Shown one piece after another: positions 6,917-16,557 of a DNA stretch of 64,000 nt. The notes beneath the pieces were generated by a model. That model ran no database searches. It saw only the letters and a program-made list of their open reading frames with translations, and had not been told where the DNA came from. The stretch is from assembly GCA_035551355.1 (NCBI GenBank), contig DASZNF010000107.1, positions 4,934 to 68,933 on the forward strand, written 5' to 3'. The number at the start of each line of letters is the position of its first letter. The first letter of the stretch is position 1. This stretch comes from DATATV01 sp035551355. GTDB taxonomy: Bacteria; Actinomycetota; Actinomycetes; Mycobacteriales; Pseudonocardiaceae. A program made the position numbers and the translations under genes.

Positions 6917-7326
6917 CCTCACCCCTGCCGGCCGAGCTGGCGGACCGCCTCAAACGCACCGACGACGGCCTGGTCTGCGCGGTGGTGCAGGCCCACGGCA
7001 CCGGCGAGGTGCTGATGGTGGCGTGGATGAACGACCAGGCTCTGCACCGCACGCTGACCACCCGGCGCGGCACCTACTACTCACGCAGCAGGCAGAACCT
7101 GTGGGTGAAGGGGGAGACCTCCGGTCACACCCAGTACGTGCGGGAGGTGCGGCTGGACTGCGACGGGGACGCGGTGCTGGTGATCGTGGACCAGACCGGC
7201 CCGGCCTGCCACACCGGCCTGCACAGCTGCTTCGAGACCCAGGTCCTGCTGCACGACGAACCGGGCGGCCAGGCCGTGGTGCTGCCCCGCGCCGACCCGG
7301 TCGCCGACCCGATCCCGGAGATCTGA
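6913..7326 (+). CDS. hisI: phosphoribosyl-AMP cyclohydrolase
   Basis: 137 residues from the ATG at 6913, which overlaps the preceding stop by ATGA. It carries the HisI signatures VLMVAWMNDQAL, TYYSRSRQNLWVKGETSGHTQ and the metal-binding LDCDGDAVLVIVDQTGPACHTGLHSCF, whose cysteines bind zinc. It opens the ring of PR-AMP to ProFAR in histidine synthesis. No HisE domain is fused, so PR-ATP pyrophosphatase must be encoded elsewhere. It ends the his operon; a convergent TetR gene begins 22 bases later. Confidence 0.97.
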   Translation: MTSPLPAELADRLKRTDDGLVCAVVQAHGTGEVLMVAWMNDQALHRTLTTRRGTYYSRSRQNLWVKGETSGHTQYVREVRLDCDGDAVLVIVDQTGPACHTGLHSCFETQVLLHDEPGGQAVVLPRADPVADPIPEI

Positions 7327-7348
7327 GCCCGCACGGAGTGGGTGAGCC

Positions 7349-8008
7349 TCAGCCGAGGATGTCCTCGGTGAGGTAGCGGGTCAGCGTGGGGGCCACCGCA
7401 CGCACGATGGTGTCCACGCTGGCGTCGGCCAGCGGCCCCAGCTTGACCACGTACCGGGCCATGCCGACGCCCACCATCTGGCTGGCGCACAGCGAGGCCC
7501 GCAGGTCGGACTGGTCGGCGCCGACCTGGTCGGCCACCCGGTGCAGGACCTCCTTGGTGAGGAAATCGCGGAACACCCGGGCGGTGATGTCCTGGCTGGA
7601 CACGCTGCGGATCAGCGCGGCGAACTGGCCCTCGTTGGCGTCCCACAGCGTCACGAAGGTGCGCACGATCCGTTCGGCCAGCCGGGCGGGTTCCCGGTCG
7701 CCGTTGTAGACGATGCCGCTGACGAGCTCGGCCAGGTCCAGCGCCTTGGGCATCTCCATGACCGCGGAGAACAGCCCCTGCTTGCCGCCGAACCAGTGGT
7801 TGACCATGGCCGCGTCCACCCCGGCCCGGCCGGCGATGGCCCGCACGGTCGCGCCGGCGTAGCCCTGCTCGGCGAACACCTCCCGGGCTGCGGCCAGCAG
7901 CGCCGCCCGGGTGTCCGCGCCGGCCGGGCGGCGGCCCCGCCGCCGGGCCGGGCCGCCGCCCTCCTCGGTCTGCTCCGGGTTGTCCTTGTCCTGTGCCGGT
8001 CCCGCCAT
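7349..8008 (-). CDS. TetR/AcrR-family regulator divergent from trpE
   Basis: 219 residues from the ATG at 8006-8008. After a basic N-terminal tail (RRRGRRPAGADTR), residues about 30-75 form the TetR DNA-binding domain (LLAAAREVFAEQGYAGATVRAIAGRAGVDAAMVNHWFGGKQGLFSAVM). The C-terminal half resembles the TetR_C_17-like ligand domain. It is divergent from trpE with 147 bases between starts, and a TTTTCAA-n6-TTGAAAA palindrome sits in that gap. Control of trpE is possible but unproven; self-control is more usual. An in-frame ATG at 8107-8109 would add 33 residues, but would place the palindrome around its own start codon. Confidence 0.88.
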   Translation of the reverse strand: MAGPAQDKDNPEQTEEGGGPARRRGRRPAGADTRAALLAAAREVFAEQGYAGATVRAIAGRAGVDAAMVNHWFGGKQGLFSAVMEMPKALDLAELVSGIVYNGDREPARLAERIVRTFVTLWDANEGQFAALIRSVSSQDITARVFRDFLTKEVLHRVADQVGADQSDLRASLCASQMVGVGMARYVVKLGPLADASVDTIVRAVAPTLTRYLTEDILG

Positions 8009-8096
8009 GTCGCCATTCTCCCGGGTTCGGGCCGGGTCCGTGCGCGAGTCGCGCGAACGACCCCGCTCACGTGCCCGAACCCGGCCGCCGGAAACG

Positions 8097-8116
8097 TTTT
8101 CAACGTTCATTGAAAA
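8097..8116. promoter_or_regulatory. palindromic operator candidate between tetR and trpE
   Basis: TTTTCAA (8097-8103) and TTGAAAA (8110-8116) form a 7-bp inverted repeat with a 6-base spacer. This AT-rich 20-base site stands out in a GC-rich divergent spacer. Its size and symmetry fit a TetR dimer. Confidence 0.6.
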
Positions 8117-8155
8117 ATAAACCCGGTTGTCGGCTGGGTCAACGCGGCGGGCAGA

Positions 8156-9715
8156 ATGGCCCCCATGGTGATGGGCGGAGGTATGGGCGCGGTCTCTCCG
8201 ACCCGCGAGGAGTTTCACGCGCTGGCCGCGTCGCGGCGGGTCATCCCGGTGGTCCGCAGGCTGCTGGCCGACGACGAGACCCCGCTGGGCGTCTACCGCA
8301 AGCTGGCCGCCAACCGGCCGGGCACGTTCCTGCTGGAATCGGCCGAGAACGGCCAGTCCTGGTCGCAGTGGTCGTTCGTGGGCGTGCGGGCCCCGGCCGC
8401 GCTGACCGTGGTCGACGGCGAGGCCGCGTGGGTCGGGCAGACCCCGGTCGGCCTGCCCAGCGGCGGCGACCCGCTGGCCGCGCTGCGCGAGACCGTCCGC
8501 CTGCTGCACACCGAACCGCTGCCCGGCATGCCCCCGCTGACCGGCGGCATGGTCGGCTACATCGGCTACGACGCGGTGCGCAGGCTGGAACGGCTGCCCG
8601 AGCTCACCGAGGACGACCTCAAGCTGCCCGAGATGGTCATGCTGCTGGCCACCGACCTGGCCGCGCTGGACCACCACGAGGGCGCCATCACGCTGATCGC
8701 GAACGCGGTCAACTGGGACGACTCGCCCGAGCGGGTGGACGCCGCCTACGACGCCGCGGTGGCCCGGCTGGACGAGATGACCGCGCAACTGGCCGCGCCC
8801 GCCCCGGCCACCGTGGCCGTGTTCGACCGGCCCGCCCCGGACTTCCGCCGCAACCGCACCCCGCAACAGCATCACGCGGCCATCGAGTCGGCCAAGGAGC
8901 AGATCCGGGCCGGCGAGGCGTTCCAGGTGGTGGTCAGCCAGCGCTTCGAGATGGACACCACGGCCGACGCGCTGGACGTCTACCGGGTGCTGCGGGCCAC
9001 CAACCCCAGCCCCTACATGTACCTGCTGCGGCTGGAGGGCTTCGACATCGTCGGGTCCAGCCCGGAGGCGCTGGTCACCGTGCGCGACGGCCGGGCCACC
9101 ACCCATCCGATCGCCGGAACCCGGTGGCGCGGCGCGGATCCGGAGGAGGACGCGTTCCTGGAGAAGGACCTGCTCTCCGACGAGAAGGAACGGGCCGAGC
9201 ACCTGATGCTGGTCGATCTGGGCCGCAACGACCTGGGCCGGGTGTGCAAGCCGGGTTCGGTGCGGGTGGTGGAGTTCTTCCGCATCGAGCGCTACAGCCA
9301 CGTCATGCACATCGTGTCCACCGTGACCGGCGAGCTGGCCGAGGGAAAGACCGCGTTCGACGCGGTGACCGCGTGTTTCCCGGCCGGGACGCTGTCCGGC
9401 GCGCCGAAACCGCGGGCCATGGAGATCATCGAGGAACTCGAACCCACCCGGCGCGGCCAGTACGGCGGGGTGGTGGGCTACCTGGACTTCGCCGGGGACG
9501 CCGACACCGCGATCGCCATCCGCACCGCGCTGATCCGCGACGGTGTGGCGTATGTGCAGGCCGGGGGCGGGATCGTGGCCGACTCCGACCCGGTGGCCGA
9601 GGACAACGAGACGCTGAACAAGGCCCGGGCGGTGCTCTCCGCGATCGCCGCCGCCCAGACCATCGCCGCGCCGCCGCCGATCAAGTCCGGTCAACCCGCG
9701 CAGGCCCTGCGATGA
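8156..9715 (+). CDS. trpE: anthranilate synthase component I
   Basis: 519 residues. It converts chorismate and ammonia or glutamine to anthranilate, the first committed tryptophan step, together with a TrpG amidotransferase not found here. The allosteric LLES motif near residue 60 (FLLESAENGQSW) predicts tryptophan feedback inhibition. Chorismate-binding signatures are clear: RNDLGRVCKPGSVRV, FPAGTLSGAPKPRAMEIIEELEP, AGGGIVADSDPVAEDNET. The start is uncertain: ATGs occur at 8156, 8165, 8171 and 8183 and none has a well-spaced ribosome site. The stop overlaps the next gene by ATGA. Confidence 0.96.
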   Translation: MAPMVMGGGMGAVSPTREEFHALAASRRVIPVVRRLLADDETPLGVYRKLAANRPGTFLLESAENGQSWSQWSFVGVRAPAALTVVDGEAAWVGQTPVGLPSGGDPLAALRETVRLLHTEPLPGMPPLTGGMVGYIGYDAVRRLERLPELTEDDLKLPEMVMLLATDLAALDHHEGAITLIANAVNWDDSPERVDAAYDAAVARLDEMTAQLAAPAPATVAVFDRPAPDFRRNRTPQQHHAAIESAKEQIRAGEAFQVVVSQRFEMDTTADALDVYRVLRATNPSPYMYLLRLEGFDIVGSSPEALVTVRDGRATTHPIAGTRWRGADPEEDAFLEKDLLSDEKERAEHLMLVDLGRNDLGRVCKPGSVRVVEFFRIERYSHVMHIVSTVTGELAEGKTAFDAVTACFPAGTLSGAPKPRAMEIIEELEPTRRGQYGGVVGYLDFAGDADTAIAIRTALIRDGVAYVQAGGGIVADSDPVAEDNETLNKARAVLSAIAAAQTIAAPPPIKSGQPAQALR

Positions 9716-10311
9716 CCACGGAAACCGAGACACCGGCGCCGGTCGCCCGGCGGCGCGGCCGTCTGATGTGGACGGTTGTGGGGCTGCTGATCCTGGCCGC
9801 GCTGGCGATGTGGGGCGCGTCCCGGATGACCTGGTCCTGGTCGATCCAGCCGACTCCGTTGCACGGCAATGTGGTGGCGCCGGTGGACGGCAAGACCGCC
9901 ACGCCCGCGCTGGTGCCGTTGGCGCTGTTGTCGCTGGCCGCGGTGGCCGCGCTGTTCGCGGTCGGCGGCTGGCTGCGGCGGATCATCGGAGCGCTGCTGC
10001 TGATCGCCGGAATCGCCGTGCTCTGGCTGGGAATCAACGATCTTGGCGGCGTGTTCGGCGCGCACCCGAACGGTTACCCACGGTGGCAGATCCTCGGCGC
10101 GCACGGGCTGACTCTTGTGGGCGGAGTGCTGCTGGCGATCGTGGGTGTGCTGGTGGTCCGGGCGGCCACCGCATTGCCCAAACTCGGTGCGCGGTATGAG
10201 GCTTCGGCCGGAACGCGCAAACGGGCCAACCCGGATGCCGAGTTGTGGCAGGCTCTTTCCGAGGGCCGCGACCCCACCGAGGACAGGACCGAGCGGAACA
10301 CCCAGGATTGA
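9712..10311 (+). CDS. Trp-biosynthesis-associated membrane protein (TIGR02234 type)
   Basis: 199 residues from the ATG that overlaps the trpE stop. Four membrane segments are visible: MWTVVGLLILAALAMWGA, ALVPLALLSLAAVAALFAV, RIIGALLLIAGIAVLWLGI and LTLVGGVLLAIVGVLVVRA. A tryptophan-rich stretch (MTWSWSIQPTP) follows the first, and the tail is hydrophilic. This matches the actinobacterial family found between trpE and trpC, equivalent in position to Rv1610 of Mycobacterium tuberculosis. The function is unknown; a tryptophan-linked transport or enzyme-tethering role is only inferred from conservation of position. Confidence 0.9.
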   Translation: MTTETETPAPVARRRGRLMWTVVGLLILAALAMWGASRMTWSWSIQPTPLHGNVVAPVDGKTATPALVPLALLSLAAVAALFAVGGWLRRIIGALLLIAGIAVLWLGINDLGGVFGAHPNGYPRWQILGAHGLTLVGGVLLAIVGVLVVRAATALPKLGARYEASAGTRKRANPDAELWQALSEGRDPTEDRTERNTQD

Positions 10312-10373
10312 CCCGGTCCGGAACGCCGAATTGCCCAGGGTTAGCATCTTTTCGGCGGGAAGGGGAAGTTAGC

Positions 10374-10454
10374 GTGCTTGAGCTTCCGGAATTGACAACC
10401 GACCGGACTGCGGTCTTCGCGGTGTCCCAGCAAACCATCGGAGTGATGCAGTGA
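10374..10454 (+). CDS. possible 26-residue leader peptide coupled to trpC
   Basis: GGAAGGGGAAG at 10358-10368 is a strong ribosome site five bases before a GTG at 10374. From there 26 codons (starting VLELPELTTDRTAVF) run to a TGA at 10452-10454, which overlaps the trpC GTG as GTGA. trpC itself has no good ribosome site, so its translation may depend on this short frame. It contains no tryptophan codons, so it is not a classical attenuator peptide. It could also be an untranslated leader. Confidence 0.35.
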   Translation: MLELPELTTDRTAVFAVSQQTIGVMQ

Positions 10455-11256
10455 GTGTGCTGGACTCCATCATCGAAGGTGTGCGGGAGGACCTGGCTGC
10501 TCGTGAGGCGGCGCTTCCGTTCGACGAACTGAAGGTGCGCGCGGCCAAGGTCGCGCCGGCCAAGGACGCCTACAACACCCTGCGAGCCACCGACGTCGGG
10601 GTCATCGCGGAGGTCAAGCGGCGCAGCCCCTCCAAGGGCGAGCTGGCCGACATCCCGGAACCGGCGGTGCTGGCCAAGGACTACGCCGACGCGGGCGCGC
10701 GGATGATCAGCGTGCTCACCGAGCAGCGGCGCTTCGGCGGCTCGCTGGCCGACTTCGACGCGGTGCGCGCGAAGGTGGACATTCCGCTGCTGCGCAAGGA
10801 CTTCGTCGTCAGCCCGTACCAGGTGCACGAGTCCCGGCTGCACGGCGCGGACATGGTGCTGCTGATCGTGGCGGCGCTGGAGCAGAACGCGCTGGAGGCC
10901 CTGCTGGACCGGGTCGAGTCGCTGGGCATGGCCGCGCTGGTCGAGGTGCACAACGCCGAGGAGGCGGACCGGGCACTGGAGGCGGGCGCGAAAATCATTG
11001 GTATCAACGCCCGCAACCTGCATACCCTCGAAGTGGATCGAGACGTGTTCTCCAGGCTGGCCCCCGGCCTGCCGTTCGAGACGGTGAAGGTGGCCGAGTC
11101 CGGCGTGCGCGGCCCGGCCGACCTGATGGCCTACGCCGGTTACGGCGCGGACGCCGTCCTGGTCGGCGAGGGCCTGGTCACCAGCGAAGATCCGAAGACG
11201 GCGGTGGTCAAGCTGGTCACCGCCGGGTCCCACCCAGCGTGCCCGAGGCCGACCAG

Positions 11257-11260
<4 letters not shown>
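10451..11260 (+). CDS. trpC: indole-3-glycerol phosphate synthase
   Basis: 269 residues from GTG. The (beta/alpha)8 enzyme closes the indole ring from CdRP. Signatures: VIAEVKRRSPSKGEL with the catalytic lysine, LLRKDFVVSPYQVHESRLHGADMVLLI, GINARNLHTLEVD and AESGVRGPADL. No PRAI (TrpF) domain is fused; in this phylum HisA/PriA usually supplies that step. It follows the Trp-associated membrane gene after 139 bases, the widest gap in the trp cluster, which holds the small leader frame. The TGA overlaps a GTG of trpB by four bases. Confidence 0.96.
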
Positions 11261-12530
<1,270 letters not shown>

Positions 12531-12534
<4 letters not shown>

Positions 12535-13328
12535 GCCGGTTGGATCCGATGTTCGCGGCCACCCGGGCCGAGGGCCGAGCCGCGCTGGTCGGCTACCTGC
12601 CCGCGGGCTTCCCGGCCATGGCCGCCTCGGCCGGGCTGTTCGAGGCCATGATCGACGGCGGGGCCGACCTGGTCGAGGTGGGCCTGCCGTTCTCCGACCC
12701 GGTGATGGACGGCCCTACCATCCAGGCCGCGGCGGACACCTCGCTGCGCGCCGGATTCAAGGTGCGCGAGCTGTTCGGGCTGATCGAGTCGATCGCCGGG
12801 GCCGGTGGCCGGGCCGTGGTGATGACCTACTGGAACCCGGTCTACCGCTACGGCGTGGACGCCTTCGCCCGCGACTTGGCCGCCGCAGGCGGGCTGGGCA
12901 TCATCACGCCCGACCTGATCCCGGACGAGGCCGGACAGTGGCTGGCCGCCGCAGCCGAGCATGACCTGGACAAGATCTTCCTGGTCGCGCCGTCCTCCAC
13001 CGAGGAGCGCCTGGCCGTGACCACCTCGGCGTCGTCGGGTTTCGTGTACGCGAGCGCGGTGATGGGCGTGACCGGCGCGCGGGACGTGGTCGGCAGCGCC
13101 GCGCCCGGGCTGGTCAGCCGGGTCCGCGCGCACACCGGCACCCCGGTCGGCGTCGGCCTCGGGGTGCGGTCCGGAGCGCAGGCGGCCGAGGTCGCCGGGT
13201 TCGCCGACGCGGTCATCGTCGGTTCCGCGTTCGTCACCGCCGCCACCGAATCCGGGACGAGCGGGGTGCGTTCGCTGGCCGAGGAACTGGCCGAAGGCGT
13301 GCGCAACGCGCCCGCCTCGGTGGCCTGA
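12531..13328 (+). CDS. trpA: tryptophan synthase alpha chain
   Basis: 265 residues. It cleaves indole-3-glycerol phosphate to indole and glyceraldehyde-3-phosphate and passes indole to TrpB. Catalytic Glu and Asp are in EVGLPFSDPVMDGPTIQ, and the flexible loop is FVYASAVMGVTGAR. The phosphate site is GVGLGVRSGAQA. The start ATG overlaps the trpB stop. It is the last gene of the trp cluster; no strong hairpin follows before the lgt promoter. Confidence 0.97.
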
Positions 13329-13361
13329 TCCCGGCCGTGATCCGCGCTTGCTCCGAGGCCG

Positions 13362-13391
13362 TTGACAGTGGCTCACCGCCGCCCATTACGG
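13362..13391 (+). promoter_or_regulatory. candidate lgt promoter
   Basis: TTGACA at 13362-13367 is a consensus -35 element. After 17-18 bases comes ATTACGG (13385-13391), a partial -10. The lgt GTG lies eight bases later at 13399, so the transcript would have almost no leader. Confidence 0.45.
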
Positions 13392-13398
13392 TGAGTCC

Positions 13399-14436
13399 GT
13401 GAAGCTCGACGCGGGTCCCGTCCTGGCCTACATCCCGAGCCCCTCGCAGGGGGTCTGGCACCTCGGGTTCATCCCGATCCGGGCCTATGCCCTGTGCATC
13501 ATCGTCGGCATCATCGTGGCCATCACCTGGTCCGAGCGCCGGCTGGTGGCGCGCGGCGGGCAGCGCGGGTTCATCACCGACGTGGCCATCTGGGCGGTGC
13601 CCTTCGGCCTGGTCGGCGGCCGCCTCTACCACGTGTCCACCGACTGGTGGCGCTACTTCGGCGCGGGCAAGAACCCGGTAGCAGCGTTGGAGATCTGGGA
13701 CGGCGGCCTCGGCATTCCGGGCGCCATCTTCCTGGGCGGCATCGGCGCCTGGATCGCCTGCCGCCGCCGGGGCGTGCCGCTGCCGTTCGTGGCCGACGCG
13801 ATCGCGCCCACCCTGGCCGTGGCCCAGGCCGTCGGCCGGCTGGGCAACTACTTCAACCAGGAGCTCTACGGCGACCCGACCACGCTGCCGTGGGGCCTGG
13901 AGCTCTACAACCGCATCAACCAGACCACCGGCCTGCCCGACCAGCTCAACGGCATCGCCATCAACCACGTGCCGTACGCGATCGTCCAGCCCACGTTCCT
14001 GTACGAGCTGATCTGGGACATCCTGGTCGCGATCCTGGTCGTCGTGCTGGACCGCAAGCTGCGCCTCGGCCATGGCCGCGCGCTCGCGCTGTACGTGGCC
14101 GCCTACGCGTTCGGCCGGTTCTTCATCGAGCTGATGCGCAGCGACCAGGCCACGCACATCTTCGGCGTGCGGGTGAACGTGTGGATGATGACGCTGCTGT
14201 TCATCGGCGGCGCCCTGTACTTCTGGCTGGCGCGGGCTCGCGGCCCCCGCGAGGACCCGACCACCTTCCGCGGCTACCGCCCGCCGCCCGTCGAAGAGAC
14301 GGCGGACGCGGCCGAGGAGTCCACTGTGGACGATGAGGGTGATCAGGAGGCCGAGGAGGGCGCGGTTTCGGCCGAGGAACGACCGGAGGCCAACGTCACC
14401 GCGGGCAAGCCGGCCGAGGACGAACCCGAGGACTGA
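13399..14436 (+). CDS. lgt: prolipoprotein diacylglyceryl transferase
   Basis: 345 residues, a polytopic membrane enzyme that transfers diacylglycerol from phosphatidylglycerol to the lipobox cysteine of prelipoproteins. The Lgt signature is seen in GGRLYHV, WDGGLGIPGAIFLGG and AQAVGRLGNYFNQELYG, then QPTFLYE and GRFFIELMRSDQ. About seven membrane segments end near residue 275. The last 60-70 residues are a very acidic cytoplasmic tail (VEETADAAEESTVDDEGDQE and beyond), a common actinobacterial extension. Substrates in this window include the lipoproteins at 3532, 17671 and 31319. The 3' end overlaps the convergent MFS gene by 94 bases. Confidence 0.96.
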   Translation: MKLDAGPVLAYIPSPSQGVWHLGFIPIRAYALCIIVGIIVAITWSERRLVARGGQRGFITDVAIWAVPFGLVGGRLYHVSTDWWRYFGAGKNPVAALEIWDGGLGIPGAIFLGGIGAWIACRRRGVPLPFVADAIAPTLAVAQAVGRLGNYFNQELYGDPTTLPWGLELYNRINQTTGLPDQLNGIAINHVPYAIVQPTFLYELIWDILVAILVVVLDRKLRLGHGRALALYVAAYAFGRFFIELMRSDQATHIFGVRVNVWMMTLLFIGGALYFWLARARGPREDPTTFRGYRPPPVEETADAAEESTVDDEGDQEAEEGAVSAEERPEANVTAGKPAEDEPED

Positions 14437-15659
14437 CGGGCCACCGTCAGCACCAGGGCCGCCGCCACGATGCACAGTCCACCGGCGAGGTACCAGGCCA
14501 GGTCGTAGTTGCCGAGCCGGTCGCGCAGGATGCCCGCGCCGATCGCCGCGAACGCCGCGCCCACCTGGTGAAAGGCGAACACCCAGCCGAACACCACCGG
14601 CGCCGACGACCCGAACCGCTGCCGGCACAGCGCCATCGTCGGCGGCACGGTGGCGACCCAGTCCAGCCCGTAGAAAATGACGAACACCAGCATGTTCGGA
14701 TGAACTTCGGCCGCGAACAGCTGCGGTAGCAACAAAAGCGAGACGCCCCGCAGTCCATAGTAGACGCCCAGCAGGGCGCGCGAGCCGATCCGGTCGGTCA
14801 GCCAGCCCGACGCGATGGTGCCCACGATGTCGAACACGCCGACCAGTGCGAGCAGGCTGGCCGCGGCGGTCTCCGCCATCCCGTGATCACCGGCGGCCGG
14901 GATGAAGTGCGTCTGCACCAGTCCCGCCGTGGTCGCCCCGCAGATGGCGAAGCTCAGCGCCAGCATCCAGAACATCCCGGTCCGCGAGGCGTCCCGGAGG
15001 GCGCGCAGGGCCAGCCCGGCCGAACTCCCGCGCACCGGAGTGGCCGGGTTGTCCTCGGTCGCGCCGAGTGCGGTGACCCCGAGTTCGGCCGGGTCGTCAC
15101 GCAGCAGCCACAGGACCACCGGGACCACGAGCAGCGCGGCGAAGGAGACGGTCAGCGATGCGTAGCGCCAGCCGTGCGCGGTGGCCAGCCAGGCCAGCAC
15201 CGGCAGGAAGACCAGTTGCCCGGTAGCGCTGGCCGCGGTGAGCACGCCCGAGACCAGCCCGCGATGCGTGACGAACCAGCGTCCGGTCACCGTGGCGACC
15301 AGTGCCATGGCCATCGAGCCGGTGCCCAGGCCGACCAGCACGCCCCAGCACGCGACCAGCTGCCAGCTCTGGCTCATGAACACGGTCGCGCCGCTGCCCA
15401 CCGCGACCACCACGAGCGCGCAGCCCACGACCCGGCGGATGCCGAACCGTTCCATCAGGGCGGCGGCGAACGGCGAGGTCACGCCGTAGAGCGCCATGTT
15501 CACGCTGACCGCGGCGGAGATCGTGCCCATGGACCAGCCGAACTCGTCGTGCAGCGGATCCATCAACACGCCCGGCGTGGCCCGGAACCCGGCCGCGCCG
15601 ATCATCGTGAGGAACGTGGCACCGGCCACCCACCAAGCGGGATGTATGCGTCGAGTCAC
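14343..15659 (-). CDS. MFS transporter
   Basis: 438 residues with about 12 membrane segments. The loop motif after the second segment is FAAALMERFGIRRVVGCALV, and GWLTDRIGSRALLG follows the central loop. The overall pattern resembles the monocarboxylate/oxalate-type (OxlT-like) MFS branch. The substrate is not predictable. The gene is convergent with lgt; its last 94 bases, coding for a hydrophilic Ser-rich tail (SSGSSSAGLPAV), are antisense to the lgt acidic tail. A stop nearer 14430 would remove the overlap, but none is present in this frame. Upstream, 118 bases separate it from the ABC operon read in the same direction. Confidence 0.88.
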   Translation of the reverse strand: MTRRIHPAWWVAGATFLTMIGAAGFRATPGVLMDPLHDEFGWSMGTISAAVSVNMALYGVTSPFAAALMERFGIRRVVGCALVVVAVGSGATVFMSQSWQLVACWGVLVGLGTGSMAMALVATVTGRWFVTHRGLVSGVLTAASATGQLVFLPVLAWLATAHGWRYASLTVSFAALLVVPVVLWLLRDDPAELGVTALGATEDNPATPVRGSSAGLALRALRDASRTGMFWMLALSFAICGATTAGLVQTHFIPAAGDHGMAETAAASLLALVGVFDIVGTIASGWLTDRIGSRALLGVYYGLRGVSLLLLPQLFAAEVHPNMLVFVIFYGLDWVATVPPTMALCRQRFGSSAPVVFGWVFAFHQVGAAFAAIGAGILRDRLGNYDLAWYLAGGLCIVAAALVLTVARQSSGSSSAGLPAVTLASGRSSAETAPSSAS

Positions 15660-15777
15660 CGTCTGATCGTCGGGCCTGGGGTGTGCTTCGGCCAGTGGCC
15701 CGGAGGACAGCTACCGAAAGATTCGGGCCAAGTGGCCTCGTCGAGCTCACCGGCCGCGGCCAGCCAAGCGGTAAGGC

Positions 15778-16557
15778 TCAGGCCATCCGCCGGCGCGGTG
15801 CCACCACCGGCGCTCCGCTCGCCGATCGCAACACCTCCACCTCCGCCCGATAGTGCTCGGCCAGCAACTCCGCCGTGAGCACCCGCTCCGGCGGCCCGGC
15901 CGCCACCGGCCGTCCATCCGCCAGCACCAGCAACTCCTCGGCGTACTGCCCGGCCAGGGTCAGCTCGTGCAGCGTGCTCACCACGGTCACCCCGTCTTCC
16001 CGGCGCAACCGGTCGATCAATTCCAGCAGCGCCTGCGCGTGCCCGATGTCCAGGCCGGTGGTCGGCTCGTCCAGCAACAGCACCCCGGCCTGCTGCGCCA
16101 GCGTCCGCGCGAGCACCGCGCGCTGCCGCTCCCCGCCGGACAACGTGTGCAACCTTCGCCGCGCCAGCGCGGAAAGATCCAATCGCGCCAGCGCATCCGA
16201 CACCACCGCCAGATCGGCCGAGCCCTCCCGGGCCAGCGGCCGCAGGTGCGGGGTACGACCAAGAAGAACGTAGTCCGTGACGGTCAGATCCGTTGGCAGA
16301 TAAGGACCTTGCGCCGCGTAGGCGATCGCGGTGGCGCGCTGCCGGTGGGTCAGGGTGCGCACGTCCCGGCCGCCGATCAGCACCGTGCCCGCCGATTCGG
16401 CCAGTCCGGCGATCGCCTTGAGCAGCGTGGACTTCCCGGCCCCGTTCGGCCCGATGATGCCCAGCCATCGTCCGGCGGGCAGCTCCAGGTCGACATCCCG
16501 CACCACCCACCGGCCGGAATAGCCCGCGCGCACCCCGCGCAACGCCAGCGCGCTCAT
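15778..16557 (-). CDS. btuD: ABC transporter ATP-binding protein, cobalamin/siderophore type
   Basis: 259 residues. Walker A is GPNGAGKST (residue ~38), the Q-loop is YAAQGPYLP, the ABC signature LSGGERQR, Walker B GVLLLDEPT, and the switch histidine is in STLHELTL. The length and sequence fit the FecE/BtuD class. The start ATG (16555-16557) overlaps the permease stop, and the set is the third gene of a binding protein-permease-ATPase operon. The riboswitch ahead of the operon makes cobalamin the favoured substrate, so the symbol is assigned by context. Confidence 0.85.
   Translation of the reverse strand: MSALALRGVRAGYSGRWVVRDVDLELPAGRWLGIIGPNGAGKSTLLKAIAGLAESAGTVLIGGRDVRTLTHRQRATAIAYAAQGPYLPTDLTVTDYVLLGRTPHLRPLAREGSADLAVVSDALARLDLSALARRRLHTLSGGERQRAVLARTLAQQAGVLLLDEPTTGLDIGHAQALLELIDRLRREDGVTVVSTLHELTLAGQYAEELLVLADGRPVAAGPPERVLTAELLAEHYRAEVEVLRSASGAPVVAPRRRMA

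Noticed and set aside
7349..9733. Very long leftward open frame (794 codons) spanning trpE and the tetR gene
   Set aside because: Only its last 219 codons read as a real protein (TetR). The rest is antisense to trpE and has the Arg/Gly/His-rich composition of a shadow frame in GC-rich DNA.
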